In this document: piece by piece, positions 43,801 through 52,053 of the stretch
Position numbering within the stretch: position 1 is the stretch's first letter
How the letters are laid out: each line of letters begins with the position of its first letter
NCBI GenBank assembly: GCA_964034945.1
Contig: OZ035960.1
Location: 78,587,331-78,651,330 of the forward strand
Length of the DNA stretch: 64,000 nucleotides
Direction: 5' to 3'
From: Chrysopilus asiliformis
Taxonomy: Eukaryota; Arthropoda; Insecta; Diptera; Rhagionidae
Position numbers and translations under genes: made by a program
Notes under the pieces: generated by a model
What the model was told of the DNA's origin: nothing
Database searches by the model: none
Seen by the model: the letters and a program-made list of their open reading frames with translations, nothing else

Positions 43801-46800
43801 TTTAAAACTCTAACACCGAATTCGCAATCAGCGACCCCGGAAACCCCCTTTTGCCGATTTTCCCGGGAAAAAGGATATTTGTGTTATCCTTACAGGACCT
43901 TCCGTTTCGAATTTTGAAAATCTAAATAGCTAAAAACCTGCTCCTGGCAACACAGATCATTTTGCAAAAAACCGCGTAAATATCGGTCCAGTAGTTCTTG
44001 AGTTTTGTAATCTCAAACCAACCAACAAACTTCCATTTTTATATATATAGATTTGGTTAACAAAAATTGACTGTTCAGTAAAATGGAAATTACTAATTTT
44101 AAAAAGACTCAACAATAAAATTAATCAGTCTAAAAATATAACAAAAAAATCGACATTATTACACAAATAAAAGCGCGCGTCATAGACGATATCTTTATAA
44201 AATGAAAAAGCGCTCCTCCGCGTGTCTCTTTTTACAACTTGTATTTAGCTTGCCTTAAAAGCTTTTATCTTAGGCGTTTTCGTTTTTGACACCAGAGTCA
44301 TGGCACCGAAGCAATTGCTACCTGTCAAAAATTAAGTCTGCTACCAAGAGTGCTGTCCCCGTGTTCGAGTATGCCGGAGTGAAGAACTGTCAAAACCTTC
44401 ATAATGGGAGATCGCCGGTCAATTCTTGGATTAGGTTTTGCTGTTATTCATCAATTATTGAAAGAATTTGATGAATATTATGCTGCACAATTGGAAGCTA
44501 AAGATATGGAGATTATTTTAATTATATGAGCTTTGCTATTTGGAGAATCTAGTGCCGCACAACCTAAGAACAGTGACTTTCTTCACTCACAGGATGTAAT
44601 AAAAATCAACACAGGCATAATCGAATTTATAGAATTTGAGGGACAGTTCAGTTTTAATCAAGTCATCTACTATTTCCAAAAAAAAATCATATTTTACCAT
44701 TTAGCCAATTGTTTAGCATGTATCTATCGCTCGTTTTGATTGATAAATAATTACCCGTCGAGACTTTCACATTTCCTTTCTTCTAATATGATTTTTGTCT
44801 GCAAAAAAACTTTAAGATTCAAAATAACGACCGACCGTTTCTTGGTGTCATTTGCTCCCGTACCAAGACTAGGTCCAGCGGTGCTACCACCAAGAGTCAA
44901 AAGAGCTAAACTCGAACAGCCGGTGTCAGAATCATCTGACGCCAAAGTGGCAAATTCGAACAGTTTTTCTGGGCACCAGGCGTAAGGTGCTAGCACCGTG
45001 TCAAAAACGAAAACGCACCTTGTAATCTAATTTTGACCCACTTCCACTGATCCGATTGAGCTGAAATTATTAAAATTTTACAAAAGCCTTGTTGTTTATA
45101 TCATCCTTTATTGTTCACAATGCCAATATTTCGACAATCTGGTTGTCGTCATCTTCGGGGCCTAATACAACATATCACATTAATTATATTTTATGTATTT
45201 CACTAAAGTGACACTTACACGATTAATAATGGAAACAAGATGAAAAACAAATAATGATATATTTAATGAGACGATCCTATAAACTTTTGATGGGAATTTC
45301 TCAACCAAAAGTAATCAAAATTGCGGTTTTTTTCGTTTTGTGCGTTTTACTTCGAAACTACCCGTTTTTTAGTAGTCTAAGGTGTGGCAGCAAAAAAGTT
45401 AAAAACCAGCGTTTTTATTTTAATATAAATTTCGACCGAAAAGCCTAGTTATACAATCACAAAAAAAAGTTTAAAACTTTTGTCCCATACTAGAACTGGA
45501 TATCTCAAATCGATATCGAGATATACTGAAAATATTTAAAATTACTATCATAGGGTAGAGAAATCTATATACAGCCATGCTTTCAAAAAAGCTTTTATTA
45601 AAAAAATGCACTAGAAAGGAAAAAATAATTTTTTGGGCGCTATGTATCAGAAATAAAAGCAAGATAAAGCATTTTTCTAAAAACTTTCTTAAAGTTTTCT
45701 TTAACACTAAATCATAATGGGTAACTTCTTGTTCACGAGAACTGTTTATTCACGAGCACTCTATCGAGGGAAATATGTAAAACAACCTTCCTGGTCTTGT
45801 ACTGAATACAACACAAAAAAAAGTCAACTCAATCTCTCAAACGACATAGAATCTAACAGGAAAAACTTATAGCAGAACCCATCCAGGATCTTTGTCTACA
45901 ACTTTTCTTTGGAGTGATCAAAATCGATCCTCTGTAAAAAATTATGTGTCAACACATATAAAAATACTTATGTGTATGCATTCAGCCTATTTCAATTGAT
46001 GTGAAAATAATCATATTAGTAATACCGATTTATCAACTCAGTTGATATTTATCAACTATCAATTGTGAATTGACAGTCCATAATAATGCCCTATGTCATT
46101 TAATCGCAGGCTCAAGCCCGTTATTTTGAATCATAAAATAGACAATGTTGTGCTTAATAATGTAGACGTGATTAAAGATCTTGGAGTAGTAGTCAGAAAC
46201 TGACGTTCGCTAATCATATTGATTACATTGACGCGATCTATCTAACCCTTATGCATTCAAGAGTATTTATATATCTTTACATATGAGTAGTAAGGTCTGT
46301 ACTTATATTAAAAGATTAGAATCTATTCAGAAACGATTTTTGCGTTTTGGTCTTCATCATCTGACCTGGCCCAACAGGCTTGAACTACCGCATTACGAAT
46401 TCAGGTGTAGATTAACACATGGATCAATAAGTCCCGAGACTAACCCAGAGATGACGCTCGTAGTAAACCAGTAACCACGTCTTTCTAGAGTACTAACCTT
46501 TGCTTGAAACGTGTCAAAATTTTAAGTCGATCGGACCAGAAACAGCTGAGTTATCGAGGTTGGAGTAAAGTCGTTTTGTAGTTTGTTTAAAAAATGGAAA
46601 AAACCGAGTTTCGTGTTCTGATAAAACATTGTTTTTTAATGGATAAAAACACCGTGCAAGCGAAACAATGGATTGAAAAATGTTACCCGGACTCTTGTCC
46701 ATCAAAAGCAACGATTTGTCGGTGGTTTGCCGAGTTTAAACGTGGTCGTACCGACACAAATGACGCGGAACGCTCGGGTAGACCTGTGGAAGCCGTTACA

Positions 46801-49800
46801 CCGGAAAATGTGAGTGAAGTGACAAAAATTATAATGAAAGATCGTAAAGTGAAGCTCCGTGAGATTGCTGAGATAACACAGATATCATATGGAAGTGCAT
46901 TTACTATCCTTCATGAAAAATTGAGCATGAAAAAGGTTTTTTCCAAGTGGGTGCCGCGATTGCTTTCGATGAAACAAAAACAGCAACGAGTCGATGATTC
47001 AGAAAGCTGTTTATCGCTATTTACTCGCAATAAAAAAGATTTCTTGCGTCGTTACGTGACCATGGACGAAACATGGATACATCACTACACTCCAGAGTCG
47101 AAGTGGCAGTCATCTGAGTGGCGCACAGCTGGCGAAAGCCGTCCGAAGCGTCCGAAAACGCAGCAGTCAGCTGGCAAAGTCATGGCGTCAGTTTTTTGGG
47201 ATACGCATGGCGTGACGATTGTATCACCCTAAAAGGTGATTATATTGATGAATAAAAAAAAATTTTGCAAAAAAAATGTTGTTTTCATTGTTAGTCTCGG
47301 GACTTATTGATCCATGTGTTAATAAACTTTGGTTCGTTAATTTTTCGTCGTTTGTTATCTAATCTAAACTTTGTTTTAACGTTCCGTCTCGTTCTCTAAG
47401 GTCTCACCCTTTTTTATCCGTGTTAGTTCACAGAACGGTTTATGGAACTAACGAGGCTATCAATAACATGTGCTATTGGTCTAATATTTATACATGGCTT
47501 TTTGATTTCAATGGGTTACATGATATGTTTCGCGAAAGAATTATCTTGTGTAAATTATTTCTGAGTGATTCGTCTGTGAACCAACATTTGACTGTTCTAA
47601 CTCCACTCTCTCTGGTTTGCAAAAATACTTTGTATTCTTTCCCAAATTGTGATTTTGAAATTTGATAGTCACTAGCATGCCGATCCCTGGTATCTCTTTG
47701 GTTAGGTCGTTCCAGATGGATATATGCGATTTTCTGCAGTTGCTTGAAATCTTTTGACAGGTGATGTTGAGCCTAAAAGCAAAGAGAATGGTTTGCTCTT
47801 TGATGAAGAAATCCAGTGGGAGTAAATTTAAGATTAATTCCATCGCAGCTGTGTGGCAAGATCTCATCACACCCGTAATGCTAATGCAGGCTAGCTTTTG
47901 CAAATTGTTAAACTCGTCTTTGATAGAGGGAAAAGACGTTATTTTCCACCAAATTATAGCGCCGTAGGATACCATTGCTCTGATTACACACGGCTCTTTT
48001 TCATTGGAAATGGGCGGAGATCGCTTTATTCAGTCTGTACGAAATATGTGATTTCCAGTTGAAATTTTTGTCAAAAATCTCAGTAAGAAATTTGGCTTCA
48101 TCGCTCAGTTTCAATTGATTTCCATTTATAAATGGCATCTTTAAATTATCAATTTTCTTTTGTTTGTGAAAAGCACAGATTTAATTTTTCTCGCATTTAC
48201 ATGTAAAACTTTATTCTTACACCATTCGGAAATTAAAGTGATTGTAGTTTTTAGAACTTCTTCAAGAGCACTGAGAAACTTCTTAACAGGTTATTGGAAA
48301 ACCTTTAGAGTTGAGTGACTTTAGGAATTCATCAAGTACTAGACACCATAATAGGAGAGACAAAACTCCACCTTGAGGACAACTTTTGACAGCTGAGATT
48401 TGATGTCTCGCCAAATTTTACCAGTTTTTGACTGCCACTCAGCATATTGAAAATCCATTTATTAAAGGTTTGATTAACTGCTTTAGAGATCAGAGATTCC
48501 TTTATGCCTAAGAAGAAAGTGTTATCAAAAGCACATTTAATGTCAATAAAGATACATAATCGTTAGAGCACATACTCTTCTGAATGAGATGAACTAGTTG
48601 ATGAAGAACCGCTTCAGTTGATTTGTCTTTCTGATAGGCAAACTGCTTTGAATGAAGGACCAGATCTGGCTGAAGTTAGTTTTTCAAATGAACTTCGACC
48701 AGTCTTTCTTAGATTTGGCTAAATAATAGGATTGCTTTTCCATTTTAGAAATAAAAATAACTGTCACTTTACTCTATGAACAAGGAACAAATCCAGTTAC
48801 GATACAGGGGCTTGCAGAGATATGAATAATTAGTTTATACCTCTTTCCATAGAGGCCGGATATATTTCACCTGGGCCTGGAGATTTGTAGGGGCCAAACT
48901 GTTAATTGCTTATGATGGACTAGTCCGATTTGACTTCGTCACTCCGGCCATACAGACATACATAAATACAGACATTCAATTTTAAGTAGTTAAAAAGGTT
49001 TTTTTGATAGTGCATTTTCATTGTGTCAAAACCATATATAATTTTTTTTTATCAAGATAGCGAATTTTAATATATAATAACTAAAAAACATTTGTTCTTT
49101 CACTATTTGGAGCCTTTTGTAATTGAGATTTTTTTAAATTTAATAATTCAGACTCGCGTAAATGTTATGGCTTCACAGTTTCAATCCCTCCTTAATTCAT
49201 ATGGTGAAGATGTCGCCGATAAATCTCAAACTTTGTTGCAAATAATAACAAAATTTGCCAGTGCATATTGTTCGACGATCGAAGGAACCGCCCGCAATAT
49301 CGAAACTACCGAACTATGTGGTGGTGCAAGAATTTGTTACATATTTCATGAAACTTTTGGTCGCACTTTAGATTCGATACATCCGTTAACTGGACTTAGT
49401 AGAATGGATATACTAACCGCTATTCGAAATGCTACTGGTCCCAGACCAGCTCTATTTGTGCCTGAAGTTTCATTTGAATTACTAGTTAAAAGACAAATTA
49501 GTCGTCTTGAAGAACCATCATTGCGTTGTGTTGAACTAATCCATGAGGAAATGCAACGAATTATACAACATTGTGGTAATGAAGTTCAACAGGAAATGTT
49601 GAGGTACGTGATATTTTTGAAATTTTTATTTATTAGGATTTTTGTTCTAATCACTAGTTTGGACAGATTTCCAAAGCTGCATGAAAAAATTGTGGATGTT
49701 GTTACACATTTGTTACGGCGTCGCTTACCGGCTACTAATGTTATGGTTGAAAACTTGGTTGCAATTGAATTGGCTTACATCAACACTAAACATCCTGATT

Positions 49801-50638
49801 TTCACAAAGAAGCTGCTCTCGTGCCAAGTTTGCTAAAAACGGATGGACCAACAGAGGCTTGGTCTCAGATAACTAATGCCTCACACCGAAAAAATCCTGC
49901 TAGAAACGCACCACCACCACTTCAATCTAACTCATATGTTGACGGACAAAAGGCTGCAGATAGTCCTTCTATGGTATTGTAATAATATAATATTTCAAGT
50001 TTTAGTAATGGCTAAGGAATAACCATTTAAGGGAAACGACAATTCTTCACCATCTGGTTGGCTATCTAACGTTCTTCCTCCATCTATTGATCGGAAGCAA
50101 GGGTTTGAAAGCGAGGAAAATACAACTAGCAATACGCCTGTGCACAACTCGCATATAACAAGTCCTTTGAAATCCGTTAACCTTTTGCCGGATGTACCAA
50201 CAAACACAAATTACCGAAAGCTCACTGACAAGGAGCAGAAGGATTGCGATGTGATTGGTATGGTGTTTAATTTAATATATGTATATAAATTATTTTCACA
50301 TTGTCATTTCACAGAACGTTTAATAAAGTCTTACTTCTATATTATACGAAAATCTATTCAAGACTCCGTACCAAAGGCCATCATGCATTTCTTAGTAAAT
50401 TATGTGAAAGACAATCTTCAAAGCGAATTGGTAACTCATCTTTACAAATCGGAAAAAGCAGAAGAACTTCTAAATGAGTCGGATCACATAGCTGTAAGAA
50501 GAAAAGAGGCCGCCGATATGTTAAAAGTATATGTTAAAAGTAATTTTTTTTTAAAACCTTTATAATATTTGGTTCTTTTAGGCACTTACACGAGCTAGTC
50601 ATATTATAAGTGAGATACGTGAAACGCATATGTGGTGA
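28726..50638 (+). CDS. Drp1: Dynamin-related protein 1, complete coding region in eight exons
   Basis: Coding exons: 28726-28827, 42493-42637, 42704-43371, 49152-49603, 49667-49973, 50032-50257, 50315-50526, 50582-50638. All junctions are GT/AG and in phase, giving 722 residues, close to the usual insect length. Drp1 is a cytosolic GTPase that oligomerises on mitochondria (and peroxisomes) and drives their division. Visible motifs: P-loop G-S-Q-S-S-G-K-S (32-39), switch I Thr59, D-L-P-G (146-149), T-K-L-D (215-218), the middle/stalk region, a low-conservation variable insert (about 500-610) and a GTPase effector domain ending E-T-H-M-W. No frameshift or stop is present. Intron 1 is 13.7 kb of nested transposons and interrupts the P-loop; intron 3 is 5.8 kb. 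The remaining introns are 53-66 bp or similarly short. Confidence 0.96.
28828..29065. other. Start of Drp1 intron 1
   Basis: AT-rich intronic sequence following the GTAGGG donor. No repeat recognised. Confidence 0.35.
29066..29240 (+). repeat. Single arm of foldback family B
   Basis: GGCTTCATGTAACTTATTTT and the following ~170 bp match one arm of the foldback at 18506-18954. The second arm is missing. Confidence 0.65.
29716..30355 (+). mobile_element. hAT MITE family J, copy 1
   Basis: CAGGGTTGGGACTT ... AAGTCCCAACCCTG termini with 8-bp TTGAAGAG duplications (29708-29715, 30356-30363). TAGTACC motifs repeat near both ends. Non-coding, 640 bp. Confidence 0.9.
30549..31176 (+). mobile_element. 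hAT MITE family J, copy 2
   Basis: Same termini and orientation as copy 1 and about 90% alike over its length. Its own 8-bp duplication is GTTACAAC (30541-30548, 31177-31184), so it is an independent insertion 193 bp downstream. Confidence 0.9.
32075..32293. mobile_element. piggyBac-type MITE in the left palindrome arm
   Basis: CCCTTAATTTATGAGGTG ... CACCTCATCAATTAAGGG between TTAA at 32071-32074 and 32294-32297. TTAA target plus CCC/GGG ends indicate piggyBac. Confidence 0.75.
32603..32749 (+). pseudogene. Transposon-like coding remnant at the palindrome centre
   Basis: 48 open codons to [16 protein letters not shown], then [16 protein letters not shown] and Y-N-T-V-L-T-H-Q-E. The V-x-N-D-x-A-E-R-G-V-x-L pattern recalls uncharacterised transposon-encoded proteins of insects; this is recall, not a search. 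It is the only unique sequence between the arms. Confidence 0.5.
32901..33119. mobile_element. piggyBac-type MITE in the right palindrome arm
   Basis: Mirror image of the MITE at 32075-32293, between TTAA at 32897-32900 and a TTAA at 33120-33123. Same length (219 bp) and only a few substitutions. Confidence 0.75.
33800..34677. other. Non-coding with two hairpins
   Basis: Open frames at 33845-34042 and 33879-34238 overlap an inverted repeat (33988-34112, arms with GCAACATCGA and TCGATGTTGC) and a hairpin at 34196-34257. They look like transposon debris rather than exons. Confidence 0.4.
34196..34257. repeat. Near-perfect hairpin
   Basis: ATTTTGTTACCAGTAACGCT continues to ACACATGT at the centre, followed by the inverted arm. 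About 28-bp arms with one mismatch. The arms contain GTTACnAGTAAC sub-palindromes. Confidence 0.85.
34678..35094. mobile_element. MITE with GCCCGACACA termini
   Basis: CAATTAGCCCGACACATCAT at the left and the inverted form of CAATGGGCCCGACACAACAT at the right, extending through TTTATGGCGACA (about 30 bp). The interior also shows inverted segments and no gene. Confidence 0.75.
35095..35904. other. Possible decayed coding scrap, otherwise AT-rich
   Basis: The plus frame at about 35108-35325 has a polar stretch ([11 protein letters not shown]) and [19 protein letters not shown] broken by a stop. It is slightly reminiscent of the linker of MADF/BESS transposon proteins, but this is weak. The rest shows nothing. 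Confidence 0.2.
35905..36516 (+). repeat. Repeat family C, copy 2
   Basis: Starts TACTAGCAGACCCTTCGTTG, contains four ~100-bp internal units and ends TTTTTATATATATAGATTTG. Same orientation as the copies at 25200 and 43459. Confidence 0.7.
36528..36835 (-). mobile_element. Repeat family A, partial inverted copy
   Basis: Begins TATGGTGAAACCAAAGGGTA and runs to ATCAAAAAAGTGCAAGAACA, inverted relative to the copy at 6093. The far TIR is lost. Confidence 0.65.
36836..37625. other. No gene; family G repeat piece
   Basis: 37385-37560 (TTTGGCTTGCTTTCGTGTTT ... GACCCACTTTCAGTCATCCG) is shared with 58560-58680 and with the flanks of the element at 44273-45018, so it is another dispersed family. The open frame at 36619-37026 runs out of repeat A with no domain. 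Confidence 0.4.
37626..37777. repeat. Small foldback
   Basis: AAAAAATGCATTTAAAGGAA ... TATCAGAAATAAA is mirrored by TTTATTTCTGATACGC ... TTTCCTGTGTAGTGCATTTT. A related single arm lies at 45598-45665. Confidence 0.65.
38195..38990 (+). repeat. Dispersed repeat family D, copy 1
   Basis: Contains CTATAGAAGGAAACT, a TTTGTCGGTCTGTCCG motif and repeated TTCTCAAGATATTTG-like lines. It ends GCTTCGTGTTGATTTCAACTGATATTTTA, nearly the same as the tail at 54240-54275. It lies directly upstream of the Gypsy remnant. Confidence 0.5.
39014..39605 (+). pseudogene. Gypsy-type gag remnant
   Basis: M-A-E-N-V-T-P-S-I, then [22 protein letters not shown] (the P-x-F-W ... Q-x-E-A-Q-F capsid motif). After a stop at 39263-39265 other frames give [22 protein letters not shown] and V-Q-A-I-L-L-A, then L-A-E-I-A-D-R-I. 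The order matches retrotransposon capsid proteins. It has stops, at least two frameshifts and a deletion after Q-F-V-N-S-R. Confidence 0.75.
40154..41427 (-). mobile_element. mariner element, nearly intact
   Basis: CGAGGGCAGTCCGATAAGTAC at the left and, inverted, CGAGGGCAGTCCGATACGTAC at the right, with TA duplications at 40152-40153 and 41428-41429. At 1,274 bp it is full-length for a mariner and holds one long transposase gene. Confidence 0.92.
40199..41248 (-). pseudogene. mariner transposase, full length but for one nonsense codon
   Basis: The 350-codon frame starts [14 protein letters not shown]. It has the paired helix-turn-helix region (residues about 1-115), W-V-P-R-L-L, the catalytic motifs [14 protein letters not shown] and [13 protein letters not shown], and the terminal [11 protein letters not shown]. 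Counting between the second and third Asp gives 34 residues, so DD34D. The only break is a TAG at codon 308, inside K-F-E-S-N-E-x-V-I. The usual mariner length is about 345. Apart from the nonsense codon the copy looks recent. Confidence 0.93.
42170..42461 (+). pseudogene. Retropepsin remnant with lost catalytic Asp
   Basis: The frame at 42225 reads [16 protein letters not shown]. Aspartic proteases of retroelements have D-(T/S)-G-A at this spot; here the Asp is Tyr and the Ala is Val, so the enzyme would be dead. R-F-D-K-K-N-A-K-L and T-I-T-Y-G-T-K follow, also family-typical. Confidence 0.7.
42493..42637 (+). CDS. Drp1: Drp1 exon 2
   Basis: Acceptor TTTAATAG. Encodes [10 protein letters not shown] (rest of the P-loop) and the switch I stretch [10 protein letters not shown] with Thr59. 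Donor GTATAT at 42638; one base of codon 83 remains. Confidence 0.95.
42704..43371 (+). CDS. Drp1: Drp1 exon 3
   Basis: Acceptor TTTTCTAG. Residues 83-305 hold the rest of the GTPase domain: D-L-P-G at 146-149, then T-K-L-D at 215-218, ending C-L-P-D-L-K. Donor GTGTGT. Reading past the donor gives 13 non-conserved residues and a stop, so the exon end is clear. Confidence 0.96.
43372..43458. other. Start of Drp1 intron 3
   Basis: AT-rich intronic DNA after donor GTGTGT, up to the family C repeat. Confidence 0.4.
43459..44050 (+). repeat. Repeat family C, copy 3
   Basis: Starts TACTAGCAGACCCTTCGTTG and ends TTTTTATATATATAGATTTG. Four internal units on TTATCCTTACAGGACC. Same orientation as the other two copies. 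Confidence 0.7.
44273..45018. mobile_element. TIR element family E, long copy
   Basis: GGCGTTTTCGTTTTTGACAC at the left and GTGTCAAAAACGAAAACGCACC at the right. It splits a family G repeat (44230-44272 and 45019-45080). The plus frame 44286-44471 ([15 protein letters not shown]) and the frame with [20 protein letters not shown] (44890-44985) are preserved in the short copy at 3343-3788 in inverted form. They may be scraps of an element-encoded protein. Confidence 0.65.
45019..46095. other. Intronic repeats: family G remainder, family D copy 2, foldback arm
   Basis: 45236-45480 shares GACGATCCTATAAACTTTTG ... CGTTTTTTAGTAG lines with 53600-53760 (family D). 45598-45665 is one arm of the foldback seen at 37626. 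No gene. Confidence 0.4.
46415..47319 (+). mobile_element. mariner element, internally deleted
   Basis: ACACATGGATCAATAAGTCC at the left and its inverted form at the right (about 30-bp TIRs), with TA at 46413-46414 and 47320-47321. At 905 bp it is about 380 bp shorter than a full mariner. Confidence 0.88.
46594..47255 (+). pseudogene. mariner transposase lacking the second half of the catalytic domain
   Basis: [29 protein letters not shown], then [12 protein letters not shown] (first catalytic Asp) and [14 protein letters not shown]. Right after G-V-T-I-V-S-P a stop appears and the sequence jumps to the terminal K-G-D-Y-I-D-E in another frame. The H-D-N-A and S-P-D-L motifs (second and third Asp) are deleted. 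Confidence 0.9.
47541..48960 (-). pseudogene. Non-LTR reverse transcriptase, degenerate (R1/Jockey-like)
   Basis: Reading leftwards from 48960: [11 protein letters not shown] (finger), [17 protein letters not shown] (48660-48600), C-P-Q-G-G-V-L-S (about 48385), [20 protein letters not shown], and an open C-terminal part 47975-47541 with [14 protein letters not shown] and N-L-L-P-L-D-F. The order is right for RT and thumb. The Y-A-D-D box is not visible. It is opposite in strand to Drp1, in intron 3. Confidence 0.75.
48961..49151. other. End of Drp1 intron 3
   Basis: Short CATACATAAATACAGACATTC repeat-like tail at 48956-48976 and AT-rich DNA up to the acceptor of exon 4. Confidence 0.35.
49152..49603 (+). 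CDS. Drp1: Drp1 exon 4
   Basis: Acceptor AATTCAG. Encodes [11 protein letters not shown] to Q-Q-E-M-L-R, the first part of the stalk including [10 protein letters not shown]. Donor GTACGT at 49604. The upstream in-frame Met at 49092 belongs to the intron. Confidence 0.95.
49667..49973 (+). CDS. Drp1: Drp1 exon 5
   Basis: Acceptor TTGGACAG restores R-F-P-K-L-H-E-K-I. The exon runs through [12 protein letters not shown] into the poorly conserved insert ([13 protein letters not shown]). Donor GTATTG at 49974. Without splicing the frame would stop two codons later. The 63-bp intron 4 is open in frame, so intron retention would add about 21 residues. Confidence 0.92.
50032..50257 (+). CDS. Drp1: Drp1 exon 6
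   Basis: Begins [12 protein letters not shown] after acceptor TTTAAG, a weak non-pyrimidine site. It covers the rest of the variable insert and reaches S-V-N-L-L-P-D-V-P and E-Q-K-D-C-D-V-I. Donor GTATGG. The acceptor is the least certain junction, although phase and protein continuity support it. Confidence 0.88.
50315..50526 (+). CDS. Drp1: Drp1 exon 7
   Basis: Acceptor TTTCACAG. Encodes [25 protein letters not shown] to E-A-A-D-M-L-K, the GTPase effector domain that folds back on the GTPase head. Donor GTATAT. Confidence 0.95.
50582..50638 (+). CDS. Drp1: Drp1 exon 8
   Basis: Acceptor TTCTTTTAG. Encodes [18 protein letters not shown] and TGA. Too short to stand out alone, but phase and the conserved terminal motif identify it. 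Confidence 0.94.
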   Translation, partial: ALTRASHIISEIRETHMW

Positions 50639-50701
50639 AAACGTCGAGTTATAGTATTTATATATTGAATAGAGTAGTAATGATTTAACTATTGCATTAT
50701 C

Positions 50702-50707
50702 AATAAA
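50702..50707 (+). terminator. Polyadenylation signal of Drp1
   Basis: AATAAA 64 bp after the stop codon, the first canonical signal downstream. It implies a short 3' UTR. Confidence 0.6.
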
Positions 50708-51003
50708 AAAAACTACCCCAGATCTTTTATCCTCAAAATAAGTTTTTCTCAATCGTTTATTAAACACTTTTCGTGCAGATTAAAAAAACACTTTTTTTTA
50801 CTATTAATAATATCCATTTAGATATATTTTAGATAGTAGATTAAAAAAAATTATTTTTGTTTAACCATTGAATAATTTCTGGTTCATTGCTTTTACTCGA
50901 CCTTTCTAGCATTGAATTCTATTGGAATTTCTTGGATTATAGGCCATAAAAAATATATAACAAAATGTTTTGGTGGATGCTTTCACATGTCTGCTCTGAA
51001 GGC

Positions 51004-51193
51004 ATGTCTGCTCTGAAACCCTACTAGGAGCCTGTTTCTGGCATGAAAGCTGGCTCGCCGTCATCAGAGCCTACTTTACCAGCTTCCACGCAACCTTACA
51101 GGATTTTGGTGCGGTAGGACTCGATTCGAGTACTTATACCCCGATTGCCATAAATGCCGGAAACAGGCTCTTAGTGGGGTTTGAGAGCAGACA
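51004..51193. mobile_element. Short MITE 3' of Drp1
   Basis: ATGTCTGCTCTGAAACCCTA starts a 41-bp TIR mirrored at 51153-51193 with four mismatches. An extra partial copy of ATGTCTGCTCTGAAGG lies just outside the left end (50987-51003). Confidence 0.75.
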
Positions 51194-51504
51194 TCCCTGA
51201 CCTGTTAAGAGGAATTTTTCGGATGTCCACAAAAATAATATAATATTTTGTTATATTTTTTTATGACTTGTAAGGCGAGAACTTCCAGCAGATGAAAAAC
51301 TATTAACAGTTTTATAAATACATTATGACCGGTCCTGGGGAAAATACTCCAATATTAGTATTTACCTAGTCTAATCATAAACAGTGATATACGACTAAAC
51401 GCATTCATTGTGAATGAAGTATTAAACGCAACCATTTTATGTTAACAGTTATTTCACAAGTGAATTTTATGCTAAAGAAAATTTTAGTTTTAATTGTTTA
51501 CAAT

Positions 51505-51830
51505 CATGGAATGGGGCAATATGGAAAATCGTGTTGTAATGCAACATGAAAAAAGGTGATATCTTGCGGACCTTGCGACCGCTTGGAATCACTCGTTGTG
51601 TGGTGTATCGTACTATGAAGTTGTTCGAGGATACTGACGTAGTACGAGACTGCCAAAGATTGTCAATGTATAGGCTCGAATCAGAAGAAAATAGCTGCAA
51701 GAAAATCTAATCGTGGGAGATGAAAATTTCGCAAAAATCCATTAGCCTTATTAACATATTGCGTGCCAAGCTGATTTTTACCAAAAAGGATCTTCAAAAC
51801 TTTATTTTTATTGCTTTCAGTACTTTCACA
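51505..51830 (+). pseudogene. Tc1/mariner-type transposase N-terminal scrap
   Basis: M-E-N-R-V-V-M-Q-H-E, then in the next frame G-D-I-L-R-T-L-R-P-L-G-I-T-R-C-V-V-Y-R-T-M-K-L-F, then K-I-S-Q-K-S-I-S. This resembles the first helix-turn-helix region of a Tc1/mariner transposase with at least two frameshifts. No catalytic motif remains. Confidence 0.4.
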
Positions 51831-52053
51831 GCTATTTTCGAAAACCAACTATACACATACATTTGCCAGAGGCTACTGGTTAATAATATGACACTACATT
51901 TTCATGTAACATTATCCAGTAGTGAAATCTTTTATTACTTTCTTCTACGGAGTATAATAAAGTATTGTATTCCTGAAAAATTTCGACCTCTTAATTTTGC
52001 CTAAAAAACATTTCCCGATCACTCCTGAGTCGATTGGAGTCATATTAAAAAAA

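Larger units (their letters stand above)
46096..47540 (+). pseudogene. Non-LTR RT C-terminal fragment, split by a mariner
   Basis: Left part 46096-46412: [21 protein letters not shown], and [16 protein letters not shown]. Right part from 47322: [13 protein letters not shown], then [11 protein letters not shown]. These are the thumb and tail of an ORF2 protein like the one at 60373-63193 (Q-K-R-F-L-R-F-A-L-H-K-L). Several stops. The mariner 46415-47319 interrupts it. Confidence 0.65.
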
